From Igneacidithiobacillus copahuensis (GTDB taxonomy: Bacteria; Pseudomonadota; Gammaproteobacteria; Acidithiobacillales; Acidithiobacillaceae), in NCBI RefSeq assembly GCF_018854015.1, contig NZ_JAAXYO010000090.1, positions 1 through 64,000 on the forward strand: 64,000 nucleotides of DNA. Reading direction: 5' to 3'. The position numbers were made by a program, and so were the translations under genes. Of the stretch, positions 26,187 to 34,998 are shown one piece after another (positions within the stretch are counted from its first letter, which is position 1; the number at the start of each line of letters is the position of its first letter). The notes under the pieces are model-generated. The model was not told the DNA's origin. It saw nothing but the letters and a program-made list of their open reading frames with translations, and searched no databases.

Positions 26187-27427
26187 GCCCTTTCGAACTC
26201 TGGGTGGGCCTGCGCTACACCCGCGCCAAACGGCGCAACCATTTCATTTCCTTCATTACCGGTACGGCCATTCTGGGCATGGTGATCGGGGTAGCCGCCC
26301 TGATCACCGTGATGGCAGTGATGAACGGCTTTGATCATACCCTGCGTAGCCGCATCCTGGCCGTCACCTCGGACGTCATCGTGCAGGGCAACGGGGTGCC
26401 AGTGCTTGACTGGCGCGAGTCGGAAAAAAATCTCTCGCAAGTACAAGGGGTGACCGGAGTGGCGCCCTACGTCCAGGCCCAGGCCATGCTCTCCCACGAC
26501 GGGCTGGTGAGTGGGGCCTTAGTGGAGGGTATCGATCCGCAGCTGGAAGGACGGGTGAACCGTTTGGCGCAAGATATGCAGGCGGGAAGCCTCGATGCCT
26601 TGCAGAAACAGCCCTGGGGGATCGTCTTGGGCAGTGCCCTGGCCCGCCAACTGGGCGCGACCATCGGTAGCAAGGTGACCCTGATTTCGCCCAAGGGGGG
26701 CGTTACGCCCCTGGGGGTGACGCCGACCCTGCGCCAGTTCACCGTCGTTGGGCTCTTCTCTGTGGGCATCTACGCCTACGACAGCGGTATGGCTTACATC
26801 AGCCTCCCTGACGCCCAGGCGCTCTACAACCTGGGCTCCGGGGTGACCGGCCTGCGCCTGCAATTGCAGAATCCCTTTGCTGCCCCCGTCTTTGCGGCGC
26901 GTTTGCAAAAGATCCTGGGGCCCGCTTTTTACGTGCAGGACTGGACCCAGACCCACGAGAACTTCTTCAAGGCCCTGGCCATGGAAAAGCTGGTGATGTT
27001 CGTTATCCTGTCGCTGATCATTGCCGTGGCGGCCTTCAATATCGTTGCTACCCTGGTGATGGTGGTGACCGATAAAGAACCGGATATCGCCATTCTGCGC
27101 ACCCTGGGCGCGCGGCCACGCAGCATCATGCTGATCTTCATGGTGCAGGGGGTAATCATCGGCCTCTTTGGCACGGCCCTCGGGGTGCTCGGTGGCGTGT
27201 TGCTGGCGCTGAACATCCCGACCATCGTGCCCTTCATCGAGCAGCTCTTCCACGTGCAGTTTCTCTCGCCCGAGGTCTATTCCATCAGTCAGTTGCCTTC
27301 CCGCCTGGAGCCGGCAGACGTGGTGCATGTGGCCATCGCCGCGCTGCTGATGAGCTGGCTGGCGACCCTGTATCCGTCCTGGCGCGCCTCCCGCGTCGAT
27401 CCGGCAGAGGCGTTGCGCTATGAGTGA
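26183..27427 (+). CDS. lolC: Lipoprotein-releasing ABC transporter permease LolC/LolE
   Basis: This 414-residue inner-membrane protein is the permease of the Lol system, which lifts mature lipoproteins out of the inner membrane and hands them to LolA. One N-terminal helix (about 25-47), a large periplasmic domain, and three C-terminal helices form the MacB/FtsX-like topology. The start FELWVGLRYTRAKRRNHFISFIT is characteristic. Only one permease gene is present, so a homodimer (LolF-like) may replace the LolC/LolE pair; a second gene elsewhere cannot be excluded. It overlaps lolD by 8 bases. Confidence 0.9.
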   Translation: MSPFELWVGLRYTRAKRRNHFISFITGTAILGMVIGVAALITVMAVMNGFDHTLRSRILAVTSDVIVQGNGVPVLDWRESEKNLSQVQGVTGVAPYVQAQAMLSHDGLVSGALVEGIDPQLEGRVNRLAQDMQAGSLDALQKQPWGIVLGSALARQLGATIGSKVTLISPKGGVTPLGVTPTLRQFTVVGLFSVGIYAYDSGMAYISLPDAQALYNLGSGVTGLRLQLQNPFAAPVFAARLQKILGPAFYVQDWTQTHENFFKALAMEKLVMFVILSLIIAVAAFNIVATLVMVVTDKEPDIAILRTLGARPRSIMLIFMVQGVIIGLFGTALGVLGGVLLALNIPTIVPFIEQLFHVQFLSPEVYSISQLPSRLEPADVVHVAIAALLMSWLATLYPSWRASRVDPAEALRYE

Positions 27428-28109
27428 TCTCGTCTTGCAGGTGGAACACCTGCGTCATGGCTACAGCTTCGGCGCGGGACGCTTGGAGGTGCTGCGCGAC
27501 GTCAATCTGGAGCTGCGCCGCGGCGAACGTCTGGGCATCGTCGGCGCCTCGGGACAGGGCAAAAGTACGCTGATGCATCTGATGGGCGGCCTGGAACGCC
27601 CCAGTGATGGCATTGTGCGGGTGTTGGGGCAGGATCTCTACCGCCTGGGGGAGGCGGAGCGCAGTCGCCTGCGCAATCGGAGCATCGGTTTCGTCTATCA
27701 GCTGCATCGCCTGTTGCCGGAGTTTACTGCCCTGGAGAATGTGCTACTGCCCTTGCTTATCCGCCGAGAGAAGCGGGCCGCAGGCGAGCCCTGGGCCAAG
27801 GAACTGCTTGATCGGGTGGGATTGGGGCAACGCTATCAGCACAAGCCGGGGATGCTCTCCGGTGGTGAACGCCAACGCGTGGCCCTGGCCCGTGCCCTGG
27901 TGACCCGCCCAGCCTTGCTCCTTGCCGACGAACCCACGGGGAATCTCGACCGCAGCGCTGCCGAGGCGGTGCACGCGCTGATGCTCGATCTCAATGCTGA
28001 GCTGGGAACGGCTATGGTAGTAGTCACCCATGAGCCCGCCCTGGCGGAACGTATGGCGCGCGTGCTGCACTTGCGCGATGGTACTCTACAGGACAGCGCT
28101 GCTCTCTAG
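27420..28109 (+). CDS. lolD: Lipoprotein-releasing ABC transporter ATPase LolD
   Basis: This 229-residue ATPase powers the Lol permease next to it. Walker A is GASGQGKST, the ABC signature is LSGGERQRVALARAL, Walker B is LLLADEPTGNLD, and the switch His is in VVVTHEPALA. The Q-loop region YQLHRLLPEFTALENVLLPLLI is typical of LolD/FtsE proteins. It converges on the DUF2062 gene, and the two stop codons share CTAG. Confidence 0.95.
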   Translation: MSDLVLQVEHLRHGYSFGAGRLEVLRDVNLELRRGERLGIVGASGQGKSTLMHLMGGLERPSDGIVRVLGQDLYRLGEAERSRLRNRSIGFVYQLHRLLPEFTALENVLLPLLIRREKRAAGEPWAKELLDRVGLGQRYQHKPGMLSGGERQRVALARALVTRPALLLADEPTGNLDRSAAEAVHALMLDLNAELGTAMVVVTHEPALAERMARVLHLRDGTLQDSAAL

Positions 28110-28678
28110 TTGCGGTTTTGCCGGCGACGAAACAGGCGCCAGTTGACCCATCCGCGCCAGCCAAGCAGGATGCCGACGTAAACGATGGCAGCGAGAGTGG
28201 CACCAAAGGGAATGCTGCCGATCCAGGTGACCCAGTAGGCATGCCACAGACGGTCTCCCATGGACAGCAATCCCATGTTGCCATGCACCAGGCGCTGGAT
28301 GTCGGCATAATGGATGGTGATGGCCGGGGCCAGGTGCACCTGCTGCAGAAGCCAGTAGCCGAGCTGGTAGGAAGCGTAGAATACCTCGACGATGGTGAGC
28401 GGGCCGGTGACGATGAAGGGCAGGAGCATCGCCAGGGGCACATTGACGTCGATGCGCCGCCAGCGGTGCAAGACCAGACACAGAATGAGAATCGTGAGCT
28501 CGTGCCCAAAATAGGGAAGGGTGCCGATAAAGGTACCCAACGCGCCCGCTCTCGCCAGATTACTGCGCTTCAGTTGCCAGTAGGCACTGTGAGTCAGATA
28601 GTGCGTAAAACGCCCCAGAGGGCGTTTGCGGAGGATTTCCTCACGGCTCGGGAGGCGAAGAAATGCGGGCAGGCGCAA
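28106..28678 (-). CDS. DUF2062 membrane protein
   Basis: This 190-residue protein has a basic N-terminus and about three or four hydrophobic segments, matching the DUF2062 family of small inner-membrane proteins. The conserved early GTFIGTLPYFGHELTI and PLAMLLPFIVTGPLTI segments are visible. In many proteobacteria this family is found beside comEC and exbBD, as here. Its function is unknown. The start overlaps the first codons of the divergent comEC by 16 bases, so the two promoters must lie within each other's genes. Confidence 0.8.
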   Translation of the reverse strand: MRLPAFLRLPSREEILRKRPLGRFTHYLTHSAYWQLKRSNLARAGALGTFIGTLPYFGHELTILILCLVLHRWRRIDVNVPLAMLLPFIVTGPLTIVEVFYASYQLGYWLLQQVHLAPAITIHYADIQRLVHGNMGLLSMGDRLWHAYWVTWIGSIPFGATLAAIVYVGILLGWRGWVNWRLFRRRQNRN

Positions 28679-30852
28679 AGGGAATCCTGTCGGGACAAAG
28701 AGGGCTTAGTCTAGCGAGTCTCGCGCGCTGGTCCAAATCCTGGCCAGGGCTGCTCGCCGTGTCGCTGGCGTTGCTGGTCGGGGTGATTCTCTTTCAGAGC
28801 TTTACCGTTCTGCCAGCACAACTACCAGTCGGCCTGGCGCTACTGCTTTTTCTCCTCTTGGGCTGGCGCTGGCATCAGGCGCTGTTGCCCGCAGCCGTCG
28901 CCTTGGCCTTTCTGATTGCTGGACTACAGGCGCGGCACTTGCTCGAAAGAGTCCTTCCCGCCGGACAATCGCTGACTATTACCGGGCGAATTGCGGATAT
29001 CCCGCAGGAGCAGCGCGGTCAGTGGCGTCTGCATCTGGTGCCGGAGCGTAGCGAGCCGGCGGCGCTGATGGCGCGTATACCTTCTCTCATCGAGCTGCAC
29101 GGAGCCCTACCCGAAGCCCCGGTCACCGGCCAACGCTGGCGCCTGGAAATCCGATCGGAATCGCTGCAGACCCTGCGCCACAGCGCCTTTGTCGATCTGC
29201 CACGACAGCGTTTCTGGCAGGGTTTGCTGGGTGCGGGCAAGATTGTCTCCGCCACGCCCCTGCCAGCCTCTTCCTGGCATCCTCTGGACCTGCTCGCACA
29301 ATGGCGCAGCCGCGTGGCCCAGGCCAGTAACGCCGCCCTGCCGCGGGTTTGGGCGGGCTACGTGCAGGCCCTGACGGTGGGTATCGGCAACCAGCTTCCC
29401 CCAAGCGTTTGGCAGATCTACCGGGATACCGGTACCGCTCACCTGTTGGTGATTTCCGGTTCCCATGTGGCCGTCATCACCGGCTTTTTTCTCTGGCTCT
29501 GGCGCTCCCTCTGGCGCCGTGTTCCGGCCCTCGTCCGCCGTTGGCCAGCGCAGCAGGCGGCGCTCCTGGCGGCCATCCCGGTAGCCTGGACCTATGCTTA
29601 CTTGGCGGGCATGCAAAGTCCGGGGGAGCGCGCTGCCTGGATGATTACCGCCGCCAGCGTGGCAGCTTTGCTGGGCCGCCGCCATGCGGCGTGGTCCGGC
29701 CTTGCCTTCAGCGCGGCGATGATGGCCGTGCTCGATCCGGGGCAGGTCATCGATCTGGGCTACTGGCTGTCGATCCTGGCGGTGGCGGTGCTGATCAGTC
29801 TGGGCATGGAGGAAGGCCAGTGGCGCCAGGCCCTGGCGGCGCAGTGGCGAGTCTCGATCCTGCTGCTGCCGCTGCTTGCCTTTCTCTTTGGCAGCATCTC
29901 GCTGATCTCGCCGCTGGCCAATCTGCTGGTGATACCGCTGATCGAGCTACTCGCCGTGCCCTTGGCCTTGCTCGGCGCAGCCTTCTCGCTGCTGGACTGG
30001 GAATTGGGTTACCGCCTGCTCTTTCGCCTCGTAGCCCTGGAAATGCAGGCCGTAACCGCCTTGCTCGACTGGCTGCGCCATTGGCCCTGGGCCCTGCTGA
30101 CGGTGACGCCGGGGCGCTTCTGGGCGGCACTCGCCAGCGCCATACTCTTTGCGTTGCTCCTGCTGCCGCGCTATTGGCCGGGACGGAATCTGGCCTATCT
30201 CGGTTTTGTACCCCTCCTGGCGCCGGGGCCGGTGCCGGATGGCTTCCGCCTGGAAGAGCTGCCAGTGGGCAAGGGAATGGCGTTGTTCTGGCACTCCGGC
30301 CGGGAGACGGGACTCTACACCGCCAACCTCTGGCATCGCCCGGATCAGCGAGCCCTGACACCACTGCTCGCAGCGCAGTTGCAGAAATCTGGACAGAGTC
30401 GTCTGCGCGTTTGGGTGCTTGGTGATCTGAGCCTGCCGCAGCCCTTGCCGGCTGCTACAGAGAGCCTGATTCCGCTTGGCAATCGCCTGGGGGCCGCCGA
30501 TCGACCCCTAGGTGCGTGTGCCGAAGGTGTCATCCCCGGTGGCCGAGTCCTGCACTTCGCCCCAGTGCAGCCTTGCGTGCTCAGCCTCGATGCCGGGCGG
30601 GTATTGATTTTGGGGGATATGGACGAGGCAACGGAAAAACGTTTTTTTGCCGCGCATTTCGCCATTGCCCCCAAGCTGATTTTTGCACCCTATACCTGGG
30701 ATGTCTGGCAACGCCATGCCCTGCTGCACCAGTACCCCTATGCCAGTATCCGCTATCTTGGCGAAGACCCCGGGCCGCCCTGGCATTGGCAAGGCGGCAG
30801 CTTGCATCTGCCACAGGCCGCGCGTCCCCGTCCGTACTGGGAGTTGGCGTGA
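28663..30852 (+). CDS. comEC: ComEC/Rec2-family DNA uptake protein with degenerate C-terminal domain
   Basis: ComEC is the inner-membrane channel that brings single-stranded DNA into naturally competent cells. The 729 residues show an N-terminal membrane/DUF4131 part, the Competence domain (HLLVISGSHVAVITGFF; ALTVGIGNQLPP; GYWLSILAVAVLISLG), and a C-terminal region in the place of the metallo-beta-lactamase-like domain. That region keeps a VLILGDMDE segment, but the usual zinc motif SHxDxDHxGG is not there; the matching place reads WVLGDLSLPQP. The protein may transport DNA without that putative nuclease site. The start is uncertain: ATG at 28663 overlaps the divergent gene, and later starts are possible. 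Confidence 0.85.
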   Translation: MRAGAKGILSGQRGLSLASLARWSKSWPGLLAVSLALLVGVILFQSFTVLPAQLPVGLALLLFLLLGWRWHQALLPAAVALAFLIAGLQARHLLERVLPAGQSLTITGRIADIPQEQRGQWRLHLVPERSEPAALMARIPSLIELHGALPEAPVTGQRWRLEIRSESLQTLRHSAFVDLPRQRFWQGLLGAGKIVSATPLPASSWHPLDLLAQWRSRVAQASNAALPRVWAGYVQALTVGIGNQLPPSVWQIYRDTGTAHLLVISGSHVAVITGFFLWLWRSLWRRVPALVRRWPAQQAALLAAIPVAWTYAYLAGMQSPGERAAWMITAASVAALLGRRHAAWSGLAFSAAMMAVLDPGQVIDLGYWLSILAVAVLISLGMEEGQWRQALAAQWRVSILLLPLLAFLFGSISLISPLANLLVIPLIELLAVPLALLGAAFSLLDWELGYRLLFRLVALEMQAVTALLDWLRHWPWALLTVTPGRFWAALASAILFALLLLPRYWPGRNLAYLGFVPLLAPGPVPDGFRLEELPVGKGMALFWHSGRETGLYTANLWHRPDQRALTPLLAAQLQKSGQSRLRVWVLGDLSLPQPLPAATESLIPLGNRLGAADRPLGACAEGVIPGGRVLHFAPVQPCVLSLDAGRVLILGDMDEATEKRFFAAHFAIAPKLIFAPYTWDVWQRHALLHQYPYASIRYLGEDPGPPWHWQGGSLHLPQAARPRPYWELA

Positions 30853-30885
30853 TCCCCGCTCTTGCTCACCAGGCGTAACAGAAAG

Positions 30886-30917
30886 GTTCTCGGCAAATCT
30901 GGTGCTTATGCTATAGT
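30886..30917 (+). promoter_or_regulatory. Possible promoter before exbB
   Basis: A good -10 box TATAGT lies at 30912-30917, 34 bases before the exbB GTG, with only a weak -35 (TTCTCG) 19 bases further up. It is the likely promoter of the exbB-to-ppa gene string. Confidence 0.4.
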
Positions 30918-30950
30918 CGCTCCCCGTAAGTTATCTGGCGGGAGTGTTGC

Positions 30951-31568
30951 GTGCGAGATCTCGTAGAGTTGTTCAGCCTGGGCGGTTTTGTGCTGCCCAT
31001 CCTCATTTTGGCCGCGATTCTGGCCCTGGCTATCGTCGGTAATCGCTTTTGGGTGCTGCGGCGGGCGCGGGTTGTGCCGCAGGGTCTGGTCGAGCGGGTT
31101 GCCGACATGGTGGAAGCGGGGAAACTGCCGCAAGTCGTCAAGCAGCTCTATGAAAACGACACGCCCCTGGCACGTATTCTTCTGGTTGCCCTGCAGCAGG
31201 TGGGGCAGCCACGAGACGCCATCAAAGAGGCCGTCGAGGACGCCGGGCGCCACGAAATGGCGCATCTCGATCGCTACCTGAACTTCCTGGGCAGTATTGC
31301 CGGTGTCGCGCCGCTGCTCGGCCTGCTCGGTACCGTCTTTGGCATCATGCATGCCTTTGCTGCCATTGGTGCGGTGGGTATGGGCGATCCCAAGGCCCTG
31401 GCGGGCGGCATTGCCGAGGCGTTGATCACCACTGCGGCGGGCCTGATCGTCGCCATCCCCAGTCTGCTCTTTTATCGCTATTTCCGCGGGCGTGTGGAGG
31501 TACTGGTGCTGGCTACCGAGAAGGATGTCTTGAAACTGGTCAACTTGCTGGCAGGCGGAAAATCATGA
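30951..31568 (+). CDS. exbB: ExbB/TolQ-type proton channel subunit
   Basis: This 205-residue MotA/TolQ/ExbB inner-membrane protein uses the proton gradient together with ExbD, to energise TonB-type transport or envelope processes. It has one helix at about 10-30 and two at about 105-130 and 150-170 (VAPLLGLLGTVFGIMHAF; AGGIAEALITTAAGLIVAIPSLLFY), the family signature. GTG at 30951 is chosen because GGGAG lies 8 bases before it. No tonB is nearby. This copy sits in the comEC-exbBD-lpxK string, where its exact job is undetermined. Confidence 0.9.
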   Translation: MRDLVELFSLGGFVLPILILAAILALAIVGNRFWVLRRARVVPQGLVERVADMVEAGKLPQVVKQLYENDTPLARILLVALQQVGQPRDAIKEAVEDAGRHEMAHLDRYLNFLGSIAGVAPLLGLLGTVFGIMHAFAAIGAVGMGDPKALAGGIAEALITTAAGLIVAIPSLLFYRYFRGRVEVLVLATEKDVLKLVNLLAGGKS

Positions 31569-31981
31569 ATTTTCGCTCGCGGGGTGGAAGGAATGAGGAG
31601 CCGGAGATCAACGTGATCTCCATGGTCGACATCGTCCTGGTGCTGCTGCTCTTTTTCATGGTCACCACGAGCTTTGTGCAGCACAGTCACATCTCGATGC
31701 AGTTACCCAAGGCGCAGCAAGCCGCCAAGGGCGAACCCAAAACCCCCATCACCATCGACCTGAGTGCGACGGGGCAAGTGGCCATCGACGGCCATGGCTT
31801 GCCGATGAGCGATCTGCTGGCCCGCCTCAAGGCCCTGGCCGCCGAGGATCCGGAGCGTGTCATCGTCTTGCGTGCCGACAAGGACGCCACTCAGCAGTAT
31901 GTGATCGACGTTCTCGATGCGGCCCAGGCGGCGGGATTGACGCGCATCAGTTTCGCGACCCTGAGTCCGGCGGGACGCTGA
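31565..31981 (+). CDS. exbD: ExbD/TolR-type proton channel subunit
   Basis: This 138-residue partner of ExbB has one N-terminal helix with the essential Asp (EINVISMVDIVLVLLLFFMV) and a periplasmic domain ending IDVLDAAQAAGLTRISFAT. It overlaps exbB by 4 bases (ATGA), so the two are made together. Confidence 0.93.
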   Translation: MNFRSRGGRNEEPEINVISMVDIVLVLLLFFMVTTSFVQHSHISMQLPKAQQAAKGEPKTPITIDLSATGQVAIDGHGLPMSDLLARLKALAAEDPERVIVLRADKDATQQYVIDVLDAAQAAGLTRISFATLSPAGR

Positions 31982-31984
31982 GCC

Positions 31985-32668
31985 GTGCGCCTGGCAGGGC
32001 GCTGGCAGTCCCGTGCCGCCGCGCTGGCTGCCTTGGTGCTACGAGGGGTTGCCCAGAGTTTGCGCTGGCAGGAAGAGGGCGCCGATCGCATTCGTGCATT
32101 GCGCGAATCCGGGCAGCCCATCATTCTGGCTTTCTGGCATGGGCGTCTCGCCCTGATTCCGGCGGCCTACCAGCGGATAGGCGGGCGAAGAGTGAAAATT
32201 TTGATCAGCGAGCATCGCGACGGCGAACTGATCGCCCAGGTGATGTCGCACTGGGGCTATGAAGCTGTGCGCGGGTCCAGTCGGCGTGGCGCCTTGAAGG
32301 GGGCCAAGGGGATGCTGCGGGCGGCGCGGGAAGGCTACGATCTGGCGATCACCCCGGATGGCCCACGCGGGCCCCGCGAGCAATTGCAGGCGGGGGTGCT
32401 GGAGCTGGCGCGTTGGACCGGGCTTCCGGTTGTTCCGGTCACCTTTTCGGCGCGCTGGGGACGTCGCTTTGCGAGTTGGGATCACTTTCTCTTCCCCCTG
32501 CCCGGTAGTCGCGCCGTGGTGCTTTGGGGAGAGCCGATGTACATTGCGGCCGACGCCTCTCCGTCCGAGATGCTCGCTCTGCAACAGAAGCTGGAGGACG
32601 AGATGCGGGCCCAGCGGCAGCGGGCGGACCGCAGGATGGAGCGGGTGGAAGAAGGATGGCAGGGATGA
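31985..32668 (+). CDS. DUF374 lysophospholipid acyltransferase family protein
   Basis: This 227-residue protein has DUF374, related to the LPLAT acyltransferases. The catalytic HX4D-like element is seen at FWHGRLALIPAA followed by ISEHRDGELIAQVM, and the substrate segment at AITPDGPRGPREQLQAGVLELA, which is characteristic. It probably transfers an acyl group in lipid A or phospholipid metabolism at the inner membrane. GTG at 31985, 3 bases after exbD, is the most likely start. Its place before lpxK and kdsB fits lipopolysaccharide assembly; the acceptor is unknown. Confidence 0.8.
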   Translation: MRLAGRWQSRAAALAALVLRGVAQSLRWQEEGADRIRALRESGQPIILAFWHGRLALIPAAYQRIGGRRVKILISEHRDGELIAQVMSHWGYEAVRGSSRRGALKGAKGMLRAAREGYDLAITPDGPRGPREQLQAGVLELARWTGLPVVPVTFSARWGRRFASWDHFLFPLPGSRAVVLWGEPMYIAADASPSEMLALQQKLEDEMRAQRQRADRRMERVEEGWQG

Positions 32669-33810
32669 GTTATTACGGAGCCAGTTATTGGCGTGCCCGC
32701 TGGGCGAGCTGGCAGGACGCTCGGACGGGACGTCTGGCCCAGGCCAACGCCCGCTTGGGGGGGCTGAAGCTCCCCGGGGATCGCGGTCCCGTGTTGTGGT
32801 TACAGGGCGGCAGCGGACATGACGATCTGCGGCTGGGCGTCGAGCTCTGTCGGGCGATCAGTGACAAACGCCGCGATCTGCGCATGATCCTGACCTTCGA
32901 ACGGGAAGATGCGACGCTGTTCCCGGAGAGCACGGCGGGCATCGAGCGTCTGGGCTATGGGTTTGGCCCCTGCGCCCATCCCCGTGCCCTGGCTACCACC
33001 CTAGAGCGTCTGCGTCCCCTGCGCTATCTGGGTTTGGGGCGGGTGCCCAGTCCCACCCTGGCGAGATTGCTCGGAGAGAAGAGTACCCCTGCCTTGGCGA
33101 TCGCCGCCCCACCCACGGGGGCTGTCGGCCTCACTCCCTGGGAGGCCGTTTACCCACGCAGTCAGCGGCAATATCAGCAGTGGGAGTCCCTCGCCCGTGA
33201 TGTTGGTTTGCAGGAGCCAGTGGATTTCCTCACGCTGGTGACGGTAGCGCAGGTGGAACCCAATTTTCGCAATCTGATCCTGGGCAGCCAGGGCGATGCC
33301 TTGTTTTGGGTGACGGGTTTACAGGCCAGAGACTGGCCTACCTGGATAGCCGCCTGGCAGAATTCCCCTCTGCGCCGGCGTGGCCTGCTTTTTCTCGAAG
33401 GTGTTGGTGCAGCAGCGAGTCTGCCAGTCTTGTCCACGTGGCGACGAGAGCCGGTGGAGGTCGGCAGTATTCTGCGGGTGGACGAAGCGCGCTGGCACCC
33501 CGCCCTGGCGGCTGCCTGTGACGCTGTGCATCTCCTCGCTGTCGGGAATATGCAGTTATGGCAGATCTTTGCCGGTGGGCGCCCTCTCAGTCAGGGCTTG
33601 GGCCTGCAATGGGCACTGCCCAGCACCCTGACCGTCGAGCCGCGCCAATTGGCCCAGCCCGCCGCAGTGCTGCAGCACTGGGCGTCGGTGTTGGCGGAGC
33701 CCATTGCGGCGCGGGAAGAGGCCGATGCCTATCGGCGCTATTTCTGGCAGGAGCGTCGCGTGGCCGGGGAGCGCTTGCCGGAGTTCTTGCAGCGGGTCTT
33801 CGATTGGTAA
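32665..33810 (+). CDS. Possible diverged Kdo-transferase-like (GT30) protein in lipid A cluster
   Basis: This 381-residue protein has no membrane segment or signal peptide. The N-terminal third (VLWLQGGSGHDDLRLGVELC, then a strand ending RMILTFE) resembles the start of the Kdo transferase WaaA (WIHGASVGE...), and the C-terminal half could be a second Rossmann-like lobe. The expected WaaA catalytic Glu and the later HGGHNxxEP motif are not evident, so it may be inactive or have another role. The ATGA overlap with the DUF374 gene and the position just before lpxK support a lipopolysaccharide role. This is inference from weak similarity. Confidence 0.45.
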   Translation: MSYYGASYWRARWASWQDARTGRLAQANARLGGLKLPGDRGPVLWLQGGSGHDDLRLGVELCRAISDKRRDLRMILTFEREDATLFPESTAGIERLGYGFGPCAHPRALATTLERLRPLRYLGLGRVPSPTLARLLGEKSTPALAIAAPPTGAVGLTPWEAVYPRSQRQYQQWESLARDVGLQEPVDFLTLVTVAQVEPNFRNLILGSQGDALFWVTGLQARDWPTWIAAWQNSPLRRRGLLFLEGVGAAASLPVLSTWRREPVEVGSILRVDEARWHPALAAACDAVHLLAVGNMQLWQIFAGGRPLSQGLGLQWALPSTLTVEPRQLAQPAAVLQHWASVLAEPIAAREEADAYRRYFWQERRVAGERLPEFLQRVFDW

Positions 33811-33817
33811 GCCCGGT

Positions 33818-34819
33818 TTGCTGAGCTGGCGCCAGGAGCTGGAGCGGCAGTGGTACGCCGGTGGCGTCGGTGCCTATCTCCTACGCCCCTTAGGTGCCAT
33901 CTATTGCGCCTTGGCAGCGCGGCGGCGCGCCCGGGCGAGGCGTCTGCCCGGAGCCTTGCCGAGCATCGTTGTGGGCAATCTCAACGTGGGAGGGAGCGCG
34001 AAAACTCCGATGACGATGGCTTTGCTCCGCTACCTGCAAAGCCACTCCTGGCATCCAGCCGCTATCAGCCGCGGCTATGGCGCGCACCCACCGCAGGAGC
34101 CCTATGCCGTGCTTCCGGACGATTCTCCCGTCCGTGCCGGCGACGAGCCCCTGCTGCTGCGCAGCGTAGCTCCGGTCTTTCTCAGTCGCCGCCGCCATGC
34201 CGGCATCTTGGCTGCCGCCAATGCTGGGCACGACATCGTCGTTCTCGATGATGGTTTTCAGCATCTTGCCCTGCAACCCAGTCTCTCCCTCCTCCTGCTG
34301 CAAGGGGAAAGACCCCTGGGTAACGGGCGTTGCCTGCCGTCCGGTCCCCTGCGCGAGGCGAAAACGGCTCTGCAGGCCGCCGATGCCCTGCTCTGCGATC
34401 CTGCCGCCGCTGGCAGTGCAGACCTCGTGGGTATCGCTCCGCCCTGTTTTCGCTTCGAGCAGCAGGCTACGCGCCTGGTGCCCCTGCACGATCCCGTGCA
34501 GGAACTGCCACTGCAGGCGTTGCGCAATCGCCACGTCCATGCGGTTACCGGCATTGCCCGTCCGGAGCGTTTCCAACGCACGCTGGAGGTCTTGGGAGCG
34601 CAGGTAACCCTGCATTCCTTCCCCGACCATCACGTCTTTCGCCAGCAGGATCTGGTAAATATAAGCGCGCCCCTCGTCATAACCAGTAAGGATGCCGTAA
34701 AATGCATGCAGTTGGCTGGTCTCCCAGAGATTTGGGTGCTGGAGATCGGTATCCATTGGGAGCCATCCTTCAGCCACTGGCTCGATCAGCGGCTGGCTAC
34801 CTGGAGGAGTCCACAGTGA
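33818..34819 (+). CDS. lpxK: Tetraacyldisaccharide 4'-kinase
   Basis: LpxK phosphorylates the lipid A disaccharide precursor at the 4' position on the cytoplasmic face of the inner membrane. The P-loop region VVGNLNVGGSAKTP (Lys 62) lacks the usual Gly before the Lys (Ala 61 instead). ISRGYG, AGDEPLLL and DDGFQHLAL are family motifs, all present. The length, 333 residues, is normal. No ATG fits; TTG at 33818 gives LSWRQELERQWY as the N-terminus, like other LpxK proteins. An ATG 114 bases upstream lies deep in the previous gene and is less likely. Confidence 0.88.
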   Translation: MLSWRQELERQWYAGGVGAYLLRPLGAIYCALAARRRARARRLPGALPSIVVGNLNVGGSAKTPMTMALLRYLQSHSWHPAAISRGYGAHPPQEPYAVLPDDSPVRAGDEPLLLRSVAPVFLSRRRHAGILAAANAGHDIVVLDDGFQHLALQPSLSLLLLQGERPLGNGRCLPSGPLREAKTALQAADALLCDPAAAGSADLVGIAPPCFRFEQQATRLVPLHDPVQELPLQALRNRHVHAVTGIARPERFQRTLEVLGAQVTLHSFPDHHVFRQQDLVNISAPLVITSKDAVKCMQLAGLPEIWVLEIGIHWEPSFSHWLDQRLATWRSPQ

Positions 34820-34998
34820 AAATCGATCGCCGTTTACTCGATCTGCTCGCCTGTCCGGCCTGTAAAGGCCCCCTCCTGCCTTGCGCAGAGCAGAGCGCCC
34901 TCTGCTGCAGTCGCTGCAGGTTGCGCTTTCCGGTCCGCGATGGCATTCCGGTCCTCCTGCTGGAAGATGCGGAGCCGTTGGATGGCGAAAGCAAGTGA
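34816..34998 (+). CDS. Trm112/YcaR-family small zinc-ribbon protein
   Basis: This 60-residue protein starts KIDRRLLDLLACPACKGPL and has two Cys pairs (C13/C16 and C31/C34), forming the Trm112-type zinc ribbon. In bacteria this small protein is almost always encoded between lpxK and kdsB; its function there is unproven. It overlaps lpxK by GTGA and kdsB by GTGA, with GTG start codons for both. Confidence 0.9.
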   Translation: MKIDRRLLDLLACPACKGPLLPCAEQSALCCSRCRLRFPVRDGIPVLLLEDAEPLDGESK

